64,000 nucleotides of DNA, from NCBI RefSeq assembly GCF_042657185.1, contig NZ_JBHSNN010000093.1; one strand, 5' to 3'. The stretch comes from Ureibacillus thermophilus (GTDB taxonomy: Bacteria > Bacillota > Bacilli > Bacillales_A > Planococcaceae). The notes beneath the pieces were generated by a model that saw only the letters and a program-made list of their open reading frames with translations, was not told the origin of the DNA and did not search any database. The translations under genes and the position numbers were made by a program. Shown piece by piece: positions 40,805 to 49,323 of the stretch; the first letter of the stretch is position 1, and each line of letters starts with the position of its first letter.

Positions 40805-40834
40805 AGAATACCGTAAATTATACTTAGTTGTCAA
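40805..40834 (-). promoter_or_regulatory. Promoter of the lysine-transport operon
   Basis: TTGACA (complement of 40829-40834), an 18-nt spacer and TATTCT (complement of 40805-40810) lie just upstream of the aptamer. This is a good sigma-A match. Confidence 0.75.
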
Positions 40835-40857
40835 TAATACATAGGCAATCATTAAAT

Positions 40858-40887
40858 ATACTCCCCAAGAAATTAGATGGGGAGTAT
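40858..40887 (-). terminator. Terminator of odhAB
   Basis: ATACTCCCC (40858-40866) and GGGGAGTAT (40879-40887) pair perfectly. On the minus strand an AT-rich tail ATTTAAT follows. It lies 15 nt after the odhB stop. Confidence 0.7.
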
Positions 40888-40902
40888 ATCTGTACTACGC
40901 TA

Positions 40903-42153
40903 TTAAGAATTTAGAAGTAAATCTTCTGGATTCTCAATTAACTCTTTTACAGTTTTTAGGAATCCTACAGAATCTTTTCCATCGATGATGCGGTGGTCGT
41001 AAGAAAGTGCTACATACATCATCGGACGAATTTCAACTTGACCGTTCACAGCTACTGGTCGGTTCACAATAGAGTGCATACCAAGAATACCTGCTTGTGT
41101 ACCGTTGATGATCGGTGTTGACATTAATGAACCAAAGACACCGCCGTTTGTAATAGTGAATGTTCCCCCTTGCAAATCAGAAATAGCCAATTTTTTCTCA
41201 CGTGCTTTTTGAGCAAGTTCTGCAATTTCTCTTTCAATTTCAGCGAAGTTTTTGCGATCTGCATCGCGTACTACAGGAACAACTAGGCCTTCTTCTGTAG
41301 AAACGGCAATACCGATATCATAGATATTGAACTTATGGATTTCATCACCAACAATTTGAGCATTGACATATGGATATTTTTTCAATGCTGCAACAACGGC
41401 TTTTGTAAAGAATGACATGAAGCCAAGTTTAATGCCGTTTTCTTTTACAAATTGTTCTTGTTTGCGTTTGCGAAGTTCCATCACGTTTGTCATGTCGATT
41501 TCGTTAAATGTTGTAAGCATTGCTGTGCTTTGTTTTACTTCAAGCAAGCGTTTTGCAATTGTTTGACGGCGGCGGCTCATTCTTTCAACTGTTACGCGGG
41601 AATCGTCAACTGGTGCAACAGCTGGTGCTTTTGGTTGAGCAGGTTGCGCTGCTGGTTGAGCAGGTTGTGCCGCATGTGCCGCAACGTCTTGAACGCGAAC
41701 ACGGCCTTGTGGATCAACTGGTGAAATTGCTGCCAAGTCAATGCCTTTTTCACGAGCAAGTTTACGAGCCGCAGGGGAAGCTACAACGCGTCCGCTTGTT
41801 GTTTCTTCAACAACTGGTGCTGCTTGAGCAGGTTGTGCTGGAGCAGCTTTAGGCTCTTCTTTCACAGCTTCTTTTGCTGGCTCTGCTTGTGGTGCTGGAG
41901 CAGGTTCTGCCCCTCCTTCTACTGGTTCCACAATTGCAATTGTTTGGCCAACAAGCACAGTGTCGCCTTCTTGAGCCAAAATTTGCGTTAACACGCCTGC
42001 TTCTTCAGAAATAATTTCTGCATTTACTTTATCTGTTTCTAATTCAACGATGAATTCGCCTTTTTCAACGCGATCTCCAACTTTTTTCACCCATTGTGCA
42101 ATGGTACCTTCTGTAATCGATTCTGCTAATTCAGGGACTTTAATCTCAGCCAC
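40903..42153 (-). CDS. odhB: 2-oxoglutarate dehydrogenase E2, dihydrolipoyl succinyltransferase
   Basis: The core of the 2-oxoglutarate dehydrogenase complex. It transfers succinyl from E1 to CoA. It has 416 residues: a lipoyl domain with lipoyl-Lys42 in ELETDKVNAEI, an Ala/Pro/Gln-rich linker (about 80-185) flanking an E3/E1-binding domain (VVASPAARKLAREKGIDL), then the catalytic domain with NGGVFGSLMSTPIIN and the active site SYDHRIIDG. The GTG start at 42153 follows AAAGGAGGAAC and gives the usual AEIKVPELAES N-terminus. It lies 63 nt after odhA, in a two-gene operon. E3 is encoded elsewhere. Confidence 0.95.
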   Translation of the reverse strand: MAEIKVPELAESITEGTIAQWVKKVGDRVEKGEFIVELETDKVNAEIISEEAGVLTQILAQEGDTVLVGQTIAIVEPVEGGAEPAPAPQAEPAKEAVKEEPKAAPAQPAQAAPVVEETTSGRVVASPAARKLAREKGIDLAAISPVDPQGRVRVQDVAAHAAQPAQPAAQPAQPKAPAVAPVDDSRVTVERMSRRRQTIAKRLLEVKQSTAMLTTFNEIDMTNVMELRKRKQEQFVKENGIKLGFMSFFTKAVVAALKKYPYVNAQIVGDEIHKFNIYDIGIAVSTEEGLVVPVVRDADRKNFAEIEREIAELAQKAREKKLAISDLQGGTFTITNGGVFGSLMSTPIINGTQAGILGMHSIVNRPVAVNGQVEIRPMMYVALSYDHRIIDGKDSVGFLKTVKELIENPEDLLLNS

Positions 42154-42216
42154 TTTAGGTTCCTCCTTTAATTCTCCACACAAATCTTATTTTTCTCTAT
42201 TCTAGAATGTGTAAAA

Positions 42217-45030
42217 TTATAAATCTGCTAAAGCTTCAGAAATTACTTTCGCTTGAGCTACTTTATGTGAATCAGTGTCGCCTTCAGAAGTAGAAGACAT
42301 TTCTGGACGACCAACATAGCGAACGTTTTTGCCTTCAGCAAGTTCAAGTAAATATTCAAGTACAAATCTCCATGGCCCTTGGTTTTTAGGCTCTTCTTGC
42401 ACCCAAACGATTTCTTTTGCATTAGGGTAGCGAGCAATGATTTCTTTTAATTGAGCCATTGGGAATGGATATAATTGTTCAATGCGAATGATGTGAAGTT
42501 TGTCGAAACCTTCACCATTATTTACAGCTTCAGCCAAGTCGATTGTCACTTTGCCTGATGCTAAAATGATGCGTTCTACTTTTTCAGGATTTTGTCCAAG
42601 TCCTGGTTGTTCAATGACTTCTTCAAATTTGCCTTCAGATAACTGCTCTAAAGTTGCTGCTGCCAATGGATGGCGAAGCAATGATTTTGGTGTAGCCACC
42701 ACTAATGGACGAACAGCTTCTGTTCCAAGCATTTTTGCTTGTCTGCGAAGTAAATGGAAGTAGTTTCCTGCATTTGAGCAGTTGGCAACAATCCAGTTGT
42801 TTTCAGCGCATAGTTGTAAAAAGCGTTCAATGCGTGCTGAAGAGTGTTCTGGACCTTGGCCTTCCATACCATTTGGCAACAATAGAACAAGTCCTGATTT
42901 AATTCCCCATTTTGAACGAGCAGCTGAAATGAAGTTATCGAACATTACTTGAGCCATATTTGCGAAGTCCCCGAATTGGCCTTCCCAAATTGTTAAAGCT
43001 TTTTCATTTTCAAGATTGTAACCGTATTCGTAACCAACAATTGCCGCTTCTGTCAATGGAGAGTTATATACACTAAAGGATGCTTTAACACCAGAAATAT
43101 TATGCAATGGTGTCCATTCAGAACCGTTGTTTTTATCATGAAGCACTAAATGGCGTTGAGAGAATGTACCACGTTGTGCATCTTGACCAGTAATGCGGAT
43201 TGGATTTCCTTCGCGTAAAATGGATGCAAAGGCTAGTGTTTCCGCATGACCCCAATCAATTTTGCCTGTTTCCAACGCTTCTGTACGTCTTTTTAAAATT
43301 CTTGCCAATTTATTTTGAGGCTCGAAGTTTTCAGGCCATGCTAACAATTCTTCATTGATTTGTTTTAATTCATCTGCTGGAACGCTTGTTTCCACTGCAG
43401 GATATGGCTGTTTCACCGCTTCAGGCATTTCAATTTCAAATGGTCCTTTTTCTTCACCGACTTTTTTCACGTAGTCGTAGCATTTTTGCATTTCAGCATA
43501 AATATCTTTATCTAACTGCTCTACATATTCTTTTGAAACGATTCCTTCATTTACTACACGTTCTCCATATAATGCGCGAACAGTTGGATGTTTATCCACT
43601 AGCAAGTAAGTAAGCGGATTCGTTACAGTTGGATCATCTGTTTCATTATGTCCATATCTGCGGTAACCGATTAAATCGATTAAAATGTCTTTTCCAAATG
43701 TTTGGCGATATTCAAAAGCAAATTTCGCTACTTGGATAACTGCTTCTGGATCATCAGCATTCACGTGAACAACAGGAATGCCATATCCTTTTGCCAAGTC
43801 AGATGAATAATGTGTTGAACGGGAATCGTAATATTCAGTGGTGAATCCAATCATGTTGTTTGAAATGATATGGATGGATCCGCCAGTTGTGAATCCTTTT
43901 GTTCCTGCCAAGTTAAAAGTTTCTTGTACAATTCCTTCACCGCTGAATGCAGCATCCCCGTGAACAATAACAGCTAATGCTTTTGAAGTATCTTGCACTG
44001 GTTCGCCGGAATTGGATGTCTCTTCTTGAGCGGCTCTAGTAGATCCCACAACAACAGGGCTTACTACTTCCAAGTGGGATGGGTTGTAAGCAAGTTTGAC
44101 TGTTAAACCGGATGGCTTATAATAAGTTGCTCCCATGTGATATTTCACGTCGCCAGTCCAACCTTTTGAAATTTCGATTGAACCGTCTTTAGGGAAGAAA
44201 TAATCGTTTGGCACATGGGCAAAATCCGCAAACATCATTTCATAAGGTTTTTTCACGATATGAGTCAACACATTTAAACGTCCGCGGTGCGCCATACCGA
44301 TTTGCAATGATTTCATTTTATTTTGTTCTGCAGATTTTACAATTTCATCAATCAGAACTACAAGTGTATCTAATCCTTCAATAGAGAATCGTTTTTGTCC
44401 GACAAAAGTTTTATGAAGGAATTTTTCGAAGTTTTCTACACGTGTTAATTGTTCTAAAACTGCCTTTTTCTCGTCTGCAGATAATGTTGCTTTAAAGAAA
44501 CCTGACTCAATTTTAGATTGAATCCAATTTCTTTCAGATTCATTTTCTATATGGGCATATTCGAAGCCGATTTTGTCTGTATAAAGCGAACGTAAATACT
44601 CTACCGCTTGTTTTCCATTGGAAACGTTTGCAGGAACATTATTATTAAAGAACAACGAAGCAGGTAGTTCAGCCAAATCAGCATCTGTTAATCCATAAGT
44701 TGTAGGCTCAATTTTTGTAGAATCTAATGGCCGATCTTTAAGTGGATATACATCCGCTGCATAGTGGCCAAAAGCGCGTATTGCATCAGCTAAACGAATA
44801 GCCGCCAATACTTTTTTTACGTCTCCTGTTTGAGCTGTTTGAGTTGTTTGAGCACTACTTGAAGCTTCTTCTAATACTGGAGCACCGTATTGTTGGAATA
44901 GCTCAACTAATTCTGCATCTACTTCTTCTGGGTTTTGCAGGAATAAATCATATTGTTCCATTAAATACCCTAAGTTTGGACCAGAAAACGCTGACCAAGG
45001 AGATCCAGCTGTAAAAACATTGTTTGACAT
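42217..45030 (-). CDS. odhA: 2-oxoglutarate dehydrogenase E1
   Basis: The thiamine-diphosphate-dependent E1 of the TCA-cycle 2-oxoglutarate dehydrogenase complex, which decarboxylates 2-oxoglutarate and succinylates the E2 lipoyl group. It has 937 residues, close to the usual size of about 940. Motifs are IGMAHRGRLNVLTHIV, HGDAAFSGEGIVQETFNL, GYRRYGHNETDDP, DAQRGTFSQRH and EGQFGDFANMAQV. The ATG at 45030 (MSNNVFTAG) has GGAGG upstream. It is the first gene of odhAB. The 207 bp upstream hold its promoter and no gene. Confidence 0.96.
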   Translation of the reverse strand: MSNNVFTAGSPWSAFSGPNLGYLMEQYDLFLQNPEEVDAELVELFQQYGAPVLEEASSSAQTTQTAQTGDVKKVLAAIRLADAIRAFGHYAADVYPLKDRPLDSTKIEPTTYGLTDADLAELPASLFFNNNVPANVSNGKQAVEYLRSLYTDKIGFEYAHIENESERNWIQSKIESGFFKATLSADEKKAVLEQLTRVENFEKFLHKTFVGQKRFSIEGLDTLVVLIDEIVKSAEQNKMKSLQIGMAHRGRLNVLTHIVKKPYEMMFADFAHVPNDYFFPKDGSIEISKGWTGDVKYHMGATYYKPSGLTVKLAYNPSHLEVVSPVVVGSTRAAQEETSNSGEPVQDTSKALAVIVHGDAAFSGEGIVQETFNLAGTKGFTTGGSIHIISNNMIGFTTEYYDSRSTHYSSDLAKGYGIPVVHVNADDPEAVIQVAKFAFEYRQTFGKDILIDLIGYRRYGHNETDDPTVTNPLTYLLVDKHPTVRALYGERVVNEGIVSKEYVEQLDKDIYAEMQKCYDYVKKVGEEKGPFEIEMPEAVKQPYPAVETSVPADELKQINEELLAWPENFEPQNKLARILKRRTEALETGKIDWGHAETLAFASILREGNPIRITGQDAQRGTFSQRHLVLHDKNNGSEWTPLHNISGVKASFSVYNSPLTEAAIVGYEYGYNLENEKALTIWEGQFGDFANMAQVMFDNFISAARSKWGIKSGLVLLLPNGMEGQGPEHSSARIERFLQLCAENNWIVANCSNAGNYFHLLRRQAKMLGTEAVRPLVVATPKSLLRHPLAAATLEQLSEGKFEEVIEQPGLGQNPEKVERIILASGKVTIDLAEAVNNGEGFDKLHIIRIEQLYPFPMAQLKEIIARYPNAKEIVWVQEEPKNQGPWRFVLEYLLELAEGKNVRYVGRPEMSSTSEGDTDSHKVAQAKVISEALADL

Positions 45031-45237
45031 GAGAAAAACCTCCAAATTTTGCTGAATAGCAATCCGTTTTAATTTTCAAATTCTTCTATTAATATTCATT
45101 TATATTAAGATTAAGAAGAACCATTTTTCCATATCAATCTTACTACTCTTCACAAAAAATACAACTATTTTTCACAAAATTAAATGAAAAATTTTAAAGG
45201 AAGAAAAAAATTTTTTTATCCATGTAATGGATAGGGG

Positions 45238-45528
45238 TTATGAAGCACCAATTATTGTTAAATTAACAATTCTTAGTTGCCGATAAATCCAACCACCTCC
45301 AATAATTTTAGGTTTATTTGGGGATGAAGGAATATTCCTTAAAAGGCTAAAATTCAAATCAAAGCACATATCATTATTATTTGCAGTTAAAGAAATTTGA
45401 AAATGAAAAATTTTCTGTTTTGTTTTTTCTTGTTCATTATATGTACAGAAAATTAGGGAATCCATTTTCAAATTCATACTTTTGGAATCATTACTAATTG
45501 TAGCATTTGAAAATTCAACTTCAAGCAA
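45238..45528 (-). CDS. Hypothetical protein, start unclear and possibly broken
   Basis: An open frame of 96 residues on the minus strand with a beta-rich pattern (MNLKMDSLIFCTYNEQEK, HFQISLTANNNDMCFDL, GGGWIYRQLRIVNLTIIG). I recognise no family. The only start in the track is a TTG without a ribosome site. Upstream in the same frame the sequence runs AUA-Asn-Asp-Lys-Thr-Glu-Ala-Glu, preceded by AAAAGGGAAG, so an ATG-to-ATA change in the start codon is possible. A nearby ATG with the right spacing is out of frame and soon stops. Treat it as doubtful or decaying. Confidence 0.3.
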   Translation of the reverse strand: MLEVEFSNATISNDSKSMNLKMDSLIFCTYNEQEKTKQKIFHFQISLTANNNDMCFDLNFSLLRNIPSSPNKPKIIGGGWIYRQLRIVNLTIIGAS

Positions 45529-46200
45529 TTCAGCTTCTGTTTTATCATTTATTTTTCTTCCCTTTTAGATATCGATCATTTTGTGTAATTTTATAGATTG
45601 AATAAAGAAAATGCCCTTCCCTTTATGCTCTGAATGTACAATCCATCTTGTAAATTGTATTCTTAACGAAATGTCAACGATTTGAACAATTTTTGATTAA
45701 AATATTTTTAAAATAAAATTTTTTTAGGTTTAAACCTAATGAAAAATGGTTAATTAATAATTACACCCCAAACACTTTTTCATGAGGATTTTTGCTTTAT
45801 TGCCACAGTTTAAGAACCGCTTAAATTGTGGCATTTTTTTATCCGTAAATTTTTTTTGGTAATAGCATATGATATTTTTATGTCTCTTTTATTTTCGTAA
45901 AAAATGTCTAATATATTCGATAATAAGGCCAATTCTTTCCAACTGTATCCTTTCTAAGTATATTAGTTGTGTAATTAATTATTTTTTTATAAAATTGTTT
46001 TATTACATTTACAAACTATACACAGAAAATACCGTATTTTTAAAAACAAATTCTTGTAGACTCGATTATATTTAGTATAAGATAAACTAGTCGACTGCCA
46101 ATTGCTATATATTTATTATTTTTATTATTTTATTAGGAAAGTATTTTATTCTTTGTTGATTGGCATTTTTGAAGTTATCCTAGAAAAAGGAGGCGTTTAT
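45529..46200. other. AT-rich intergenic region with an orphan terminator
   Basis: About 670 bp with no supportable gene. The only strong signal is the hairpin at 45801-45841. Open frames here, such as 45869-46075, are low-complexity (Phe/Ile/Tyr-rich) and lack ribosome sites. Confidence 0.5.
45801..45841 (+). terminator. Orphan terminator
   Basis: TGCCACA-TTTAAG and CTTAAA-TTGTGGCA form a stem of about 13 bp, followed by seven T. No plus-strand gene ends nearby, so it may end a small RNA or belong to a lost gene. Confidence 0.65.
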
Positions 46201-46749
46201 ATGCTAAAACCTCGCGACTTATTTGAAACGAATGAATTGTATCAGCTGCTGATCCATCCATCGGTTTTCCCGTATGTCCGCCACAAGGCAACAAGCCCAG
46301 AGGAATATTTATTTATGACAAAGCAGATTATCGAAGAAGAAGCTTTGGGAAAAACAATTTCAAGAACCATTCTTGATGAGTGGGGACAACCGATTGGCAC
46401 GATCAGTTTATACGATATTCAAGACGGAGCAGGATTTTTAGGTACTTGGATCGGGGCTCCTTTTCAAGGAAAGGGATACAATCAAATAGCAAAAAGAGAA
46501 TTTTTAAGCGAAATTTTTTTCAAATACAATTTCCATACAGTATTTCTAAGAATCCGAAAAGAAAATGAAAAATCAAAACGTGCCTCCTTGAAGTTGCAAT
46601 ATGTAATCAGCGCAAATGAATTGCATCCAACTTTATATGAGGAAATCAATAGCGGAGAAGCAAAATTTGATTTATATAAAATCCCAAAAGATTTGTTTTA
46701 CTTGGTTACAGCCCATGAAAAAGAAAATGAAGAAGAACAGGTTATTTAA
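46201..46749 (+). CDS. GNAT-family N-acetyltransferase
   Basis: A 182-residue acetyltransferase of the RimJ/RimL-like type. The acetyl-CoA region reads FLGTWIGAPFQGKGYNQIAKREFL (pyrophosphate loop QGKGYN), followed by TVFLRIRKENEKSKRASLKL, a variant of the usual N..S..~~~K~G motif. The substrate is unknown. AAAAAGGAGG precedes the ATG at 46201. The longer frame to 46102 is AT-rich and lacks a site. It is monocistronic and ends in a strong two-way terminator shared with murG. Confidence 0.8.
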   Translation: MLKPRDLFETNELYQLLIHPSVFPYVRHKATSPEEYLFMTKQIIEEEALGKTISRTILDEWGQPIGTISLYDIQDGAGFLGTWIGAPFQGKGYNQIAKREFLSEIFFKYNFHTVFLRIRKENEKSKRASLKLQYVISANELHPTLYEEINSGEAKFDLYKIPKDLFYLVTAHEKENEEEQVI

Positions 46750-46756
46750 TAAAAAG

Positions 46757-46800
46757 AAATAAACACCAAATCAATAAGAAGATTTGGTGTTTATTTCTTA
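46757..46800. terminator. Bidirectional terminator between GNAT and murG genes
   Basis: AAATAAACACCAAATC and GATTTGGTGTTTATTT are perfect 16-bp inverted repeats around AATAAGAA. The 3' arm reaches the murG stop codon. Confidence 0.9.
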
Positions 46801-47874
46801 TTTTTCATACCGTAATATTAATTGGACCATTTCTTTTGGCGTTTTAGGACTTTCTGCTTTTGACATTGCATCCAGTATGGATTGTTTATGTTTTATTAAG
46901 CTTTGCAAAGATTCCATAAACGTTTCTTTCGTCAATTGTTCCTCTTCCAACACTTCCGCAAATCCTTGTTTTTTAAAGAGTGTCGCATTTAAAATTTGAT
47001 CTCCTCTGCTCTTTGCAGATGATAATGGAATAAGAAGCATAGGTTTTTTTAATGCCAAAAATTCAAAGATGGAGTTGGAACCTGCTCTTGATACAACAAA
47101 ATCCGCTGCGCTGATTAAATCCGGCAATTCAGTCGTCACATATTCGAATTGTTTATATCCATTCAACTCTATTAAAGCTGAGTCCACATTTCCTTTTCCG
47201 CAAAGATGGATGACGTTGAAATCCTTCAATAATTCAGGCAGATTGCTGCGAATTGCATCATTTAATACTACGGAACCTAAACTGCCGCCCATCACAAGCA
47301 AAACGGGTTTTCTCGTTTCAAATCCGCAAAGCTTAAGCCCCCGCATTTTATTTCCTTTAAATAGTTGTTCACGAACGACAGAACCGGTGCATGTCGCCTT
47401 CTCTTTCGGCAAATAGTTTAAGGTTTCTTTGAAAACCGTAAAAATGTGCGATGCAAAAGGCTGGGCCAATTTATTGGCAAGTCCTGGCGTCACATCGGAT
47501 TCATGAATGACAACCGGAATATTTGATAATTTCGCTGCAATAACAACAGGAACCGAAACGAAACCGCCTTTTGAAAAAACGATGGACGGTTTTACTTTTT
47601 TTATAATCGCAAATGCTTGGCCGATGCCTGCCAACACTTTAAATGGATCGGTAAAGTTTTTTAATGAAAAATATCTTCTTAATTTTCCGCTTGCTATTCC
47701 ATGGTAGGGAATTTCAGGAAAGTTTTTCGAAATCAGCTCTTTTTCGATTCCATCATGGGAACCGATGTAATGAATGGAATAGCCCTCCTCTTCTAAAGCA
47801 GGGATAATCGCTTCGTTTAAAGATACATGCCCTGCCGTTCCCCCGCCAGTTAAAATAATGGTTTTTTTGTTCAC
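46798..47874 (-). CDS. murG: MurG-like UDP-GlcNAc:lipid I glucosaminyltransferase
   Basis: MurG adds GlcNAc to lipid I to make lipid II at the inner face of the membrane. The 358-residue GT28 protein has the N-terminal loop GGGTAGHVSLN, the middle motif VVIHESDVTPGLANKL, VMGGSLGSVVLND, and the UDP-binding C-terminal segment SRAGSNSIFEFLALKKPMLLIP. The GTG start at 47874 follows AGGAG. It lies alone, not in the dcw cluster where the housekeeping murG is normally found, so it may be a second MurG, as in the Bacillus cereus group. Whether another copy exists cannot be seen here. Confidence 0.87.
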   Translation of the reverse strand: MNKKTIILTGGGTAGHVSLNEAIIPALEEEGYSIHYIGSHDGIEKELISKNFPEIPYHGIASGKLRRYFSLKNFTDPFKVLAGIGQAFAIIKKVKPSIVFSKGGFVSVPVVIAAKLSNIPVVIHESDVTPGLANKLAQPFASHIFTVFKETLNYLPKEKATCTGSVVREQLFKGNKMRGLKLCGFETRKPVLLVMGGSLGSVVLNDAIRSNLPELLKDFNVIHLCGKGNVDSALIELNGYKQFEYVTTELPDLISAADFVVSRAGSNSIFEFLALKKPMLLIPLSSAKSRGDQILNATLFKKQGFAEVLEEEQLTKETFMESLQSLIKHKQSILDAMSKAESPKTPKEMVQLILRYEK

Positions 47875-48036
47875 AGTAATTCTCCTATTCTCATGAAACT
47901 GCATTCTTGATGTTTACATTATGCTATCATCACTGATTTTATCATATTGGGCTAAAGAAACAATGGGAAGTGGAAGAAGGAATTATTTATTAAAAATCTT
48001 TAACCATTTTCTGCTATGAATCAGTCATTCCAAAAA

Positions 48037-48305
48037 GAGGCTGGGACATAAACAAAAAATGAAAGGGGTAGTTGAAAGGGTTTTGATAAATATTTGATAT
48101 AACGAAAAATTGATTGAAGTGACGGGGCGACTCCTGCGACGAGCCCTCTCGAGACACCGCAGGAGCGAAGTAATGAGCTCCGAGGAGGCTCGAGCCGGGC
48201 CCGCGGAAAGCGTCCCCGGAACGGAAATCAATTTTAATAACATATCAAAAAAACATCATTTTCTCCTTGGAAAAAATGATGTTTTTTTAGATTTGTCCCA
48301 ACCTC
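48037..48305 (+). repeat. Dispersed MITE-like repeat, copy 2
   Basis: A 269-bp element with ends GAGGCTGGGACATAAAC and ATTTGTCCCAACCTC, sharing with copy 1 AATTGATTGAAGTGACGGGG, GGGCCCGCGGAAAGCG, GGAACGGAAATCAATTTTAA and the AACATCATTTTCTCC hairpin (one mismatch here). The centre carries palindromes (CTCCTGCG...CGCAGGAG). It lies between the CobW-like gene's end and the murG start, both on the minus strand. Confidence 0.88.
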
Positions 48306-48357
48306 CTATTCTTGAATTTGAATAAATTTTCGCCGGCATCCATTTTCATTACAAGTT

Positions 48358-49254
48358 TTACATTTCCCCAATGACAGGAATAGAGTCCACATTTTCTCCA
48401 ATCATCACGATTTTTGGAGGCATTTTTATATATTCCGGCAGCCATTGCACTAATCCATAAGCATATTGAAACAACATCGGATGCTGCATCCCTTCAATCG
48501 GCACATATCCTTTCATCCGATATACCGTTGCCGGGAGTTCCCTTACCCACGCTTCAAATTCTTCCTGGGAAAAACTTCTTTTAAATTCAATGACTCTTGA
48601 ACTTAGATGTAGGTGCTTGCCGATTTGAGCAGGTTCTATTGCTTGTTTGGCTTTTGTTGCTTGCAACCCCTTTAATAATTTTAAAGGCACTCGTCCATGG
48701 CTAGTTTGCAAAATAAAAGCATTTGGATTCACACCTTGCAGTTCAAACACCACTTTTGCCTGCTCCGCTTCCGTCAGTAAATCGCACTTATTGGCCAGTA
48801 TGAGATGAGCATGGCGGATTTGCTCCAAAAAGAGGCTTCTAGCTTGGGGAGAAAGATGATTCCTTTCCATCCATCGGCGGCTGTCTGCAACCGTTACAAT
48901 TCCCTTGATGTTCAACTCATCTGCAAATAATGGGGAATATACGGCATCCAATGCTTCCACAGGATGGGCAGCTCCTGTTGTCTCAATAATCAATACATCA
49001 AAATCCGCTTCATACAGTAATGACTGAATTTGGGCTTCCGTCTTCTCCCCTCCAGTACAACAAATACAGCCATCTAAAATTTCTTTCAAAGGAATGTCTT
49101 CATCAACTGCTTGGGAGTCAAAAGGAATTTCCCCGAGTTCATTCATGATGACGGCAGGCTTCAGCCCCTCTTCTTTTAACTGCCGCAAAACATCTACTAG
49201 CATGGAAGTTTTGCCGCTTCCTAAAAATCCGCTAAATAAATAAACCTCTTTCAT
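48358..49254 (-). CDS. CobW/COG0523-family GTPase
   Basis: A 298-residue metal-chaperone-type G3E GTPase. Walker A is GFLGSGKT (9-16), the switch region is MNELGEIPFDS, the metal-binding CxCC motif is CICC (63-66), and base recognition is ANKCDLL. The C-terminal CobW_C domain is short (about 215-298) and lacks the His-rich loop seen in many zinc chaperones. COG0523 proteins insert or deliver metals (zinc, cobalt or nickel). The client is unknown. It is transcribed toward repeat copy 2. The gap to the protease stop (49255-49323) contains a hairpin-like GCTGCCATCCAC...GGAATGCAGC. Confidence 0.85.
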   Translation of the reverse strand: MKEVYLFSGFLGSGKTSMLVDVLRQLKEEGLKPAVIMNELGEIPFDSQAVDEDIPLKEILDGCICCTGGEKTEAQIQSLLYEADFDVLIIETTGAAHPVEALDAVYSPLFADELNIKGIVTVADSRRWMERNHLSPQARSLFLEQIRHAHLILANKCDLLTEAEQAKVVFELQGVNPNAFILQTSHGRVPLKLLKGLQATKAKQAIEPAQIGKHLHLSSRVIEFKRSFSQEEFEAWVRELPATVYRMKGYVPIEGMQHPMLFQYAYGLVQWLPEYIKMPPKIVMIGENVDSIPVIGEM

Positions 49255-49323
49255 TGTCTTTCCTCCAATCAGAAGAAAGAGCTGCCATCCACAGATTGGA
49301 ATGCAGCCCTTTCCATGCTACGA

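Noticed and set aside
45869..46075. 68-residue Phe/Ile/Tyr-rich frame
   Set aside because: AT-rich composition alone explains it. There is no ribosome site and no homology recognised.
48110..48325. Frames inside the MITE-like repeats (MSSEEARAGPAESVPG...), also near 55353-55704
   Set aside because: They recur only because the DNA repeat recurs, run through GC-rich palindromes and a terminator hairpin, and lack ribosome sites.
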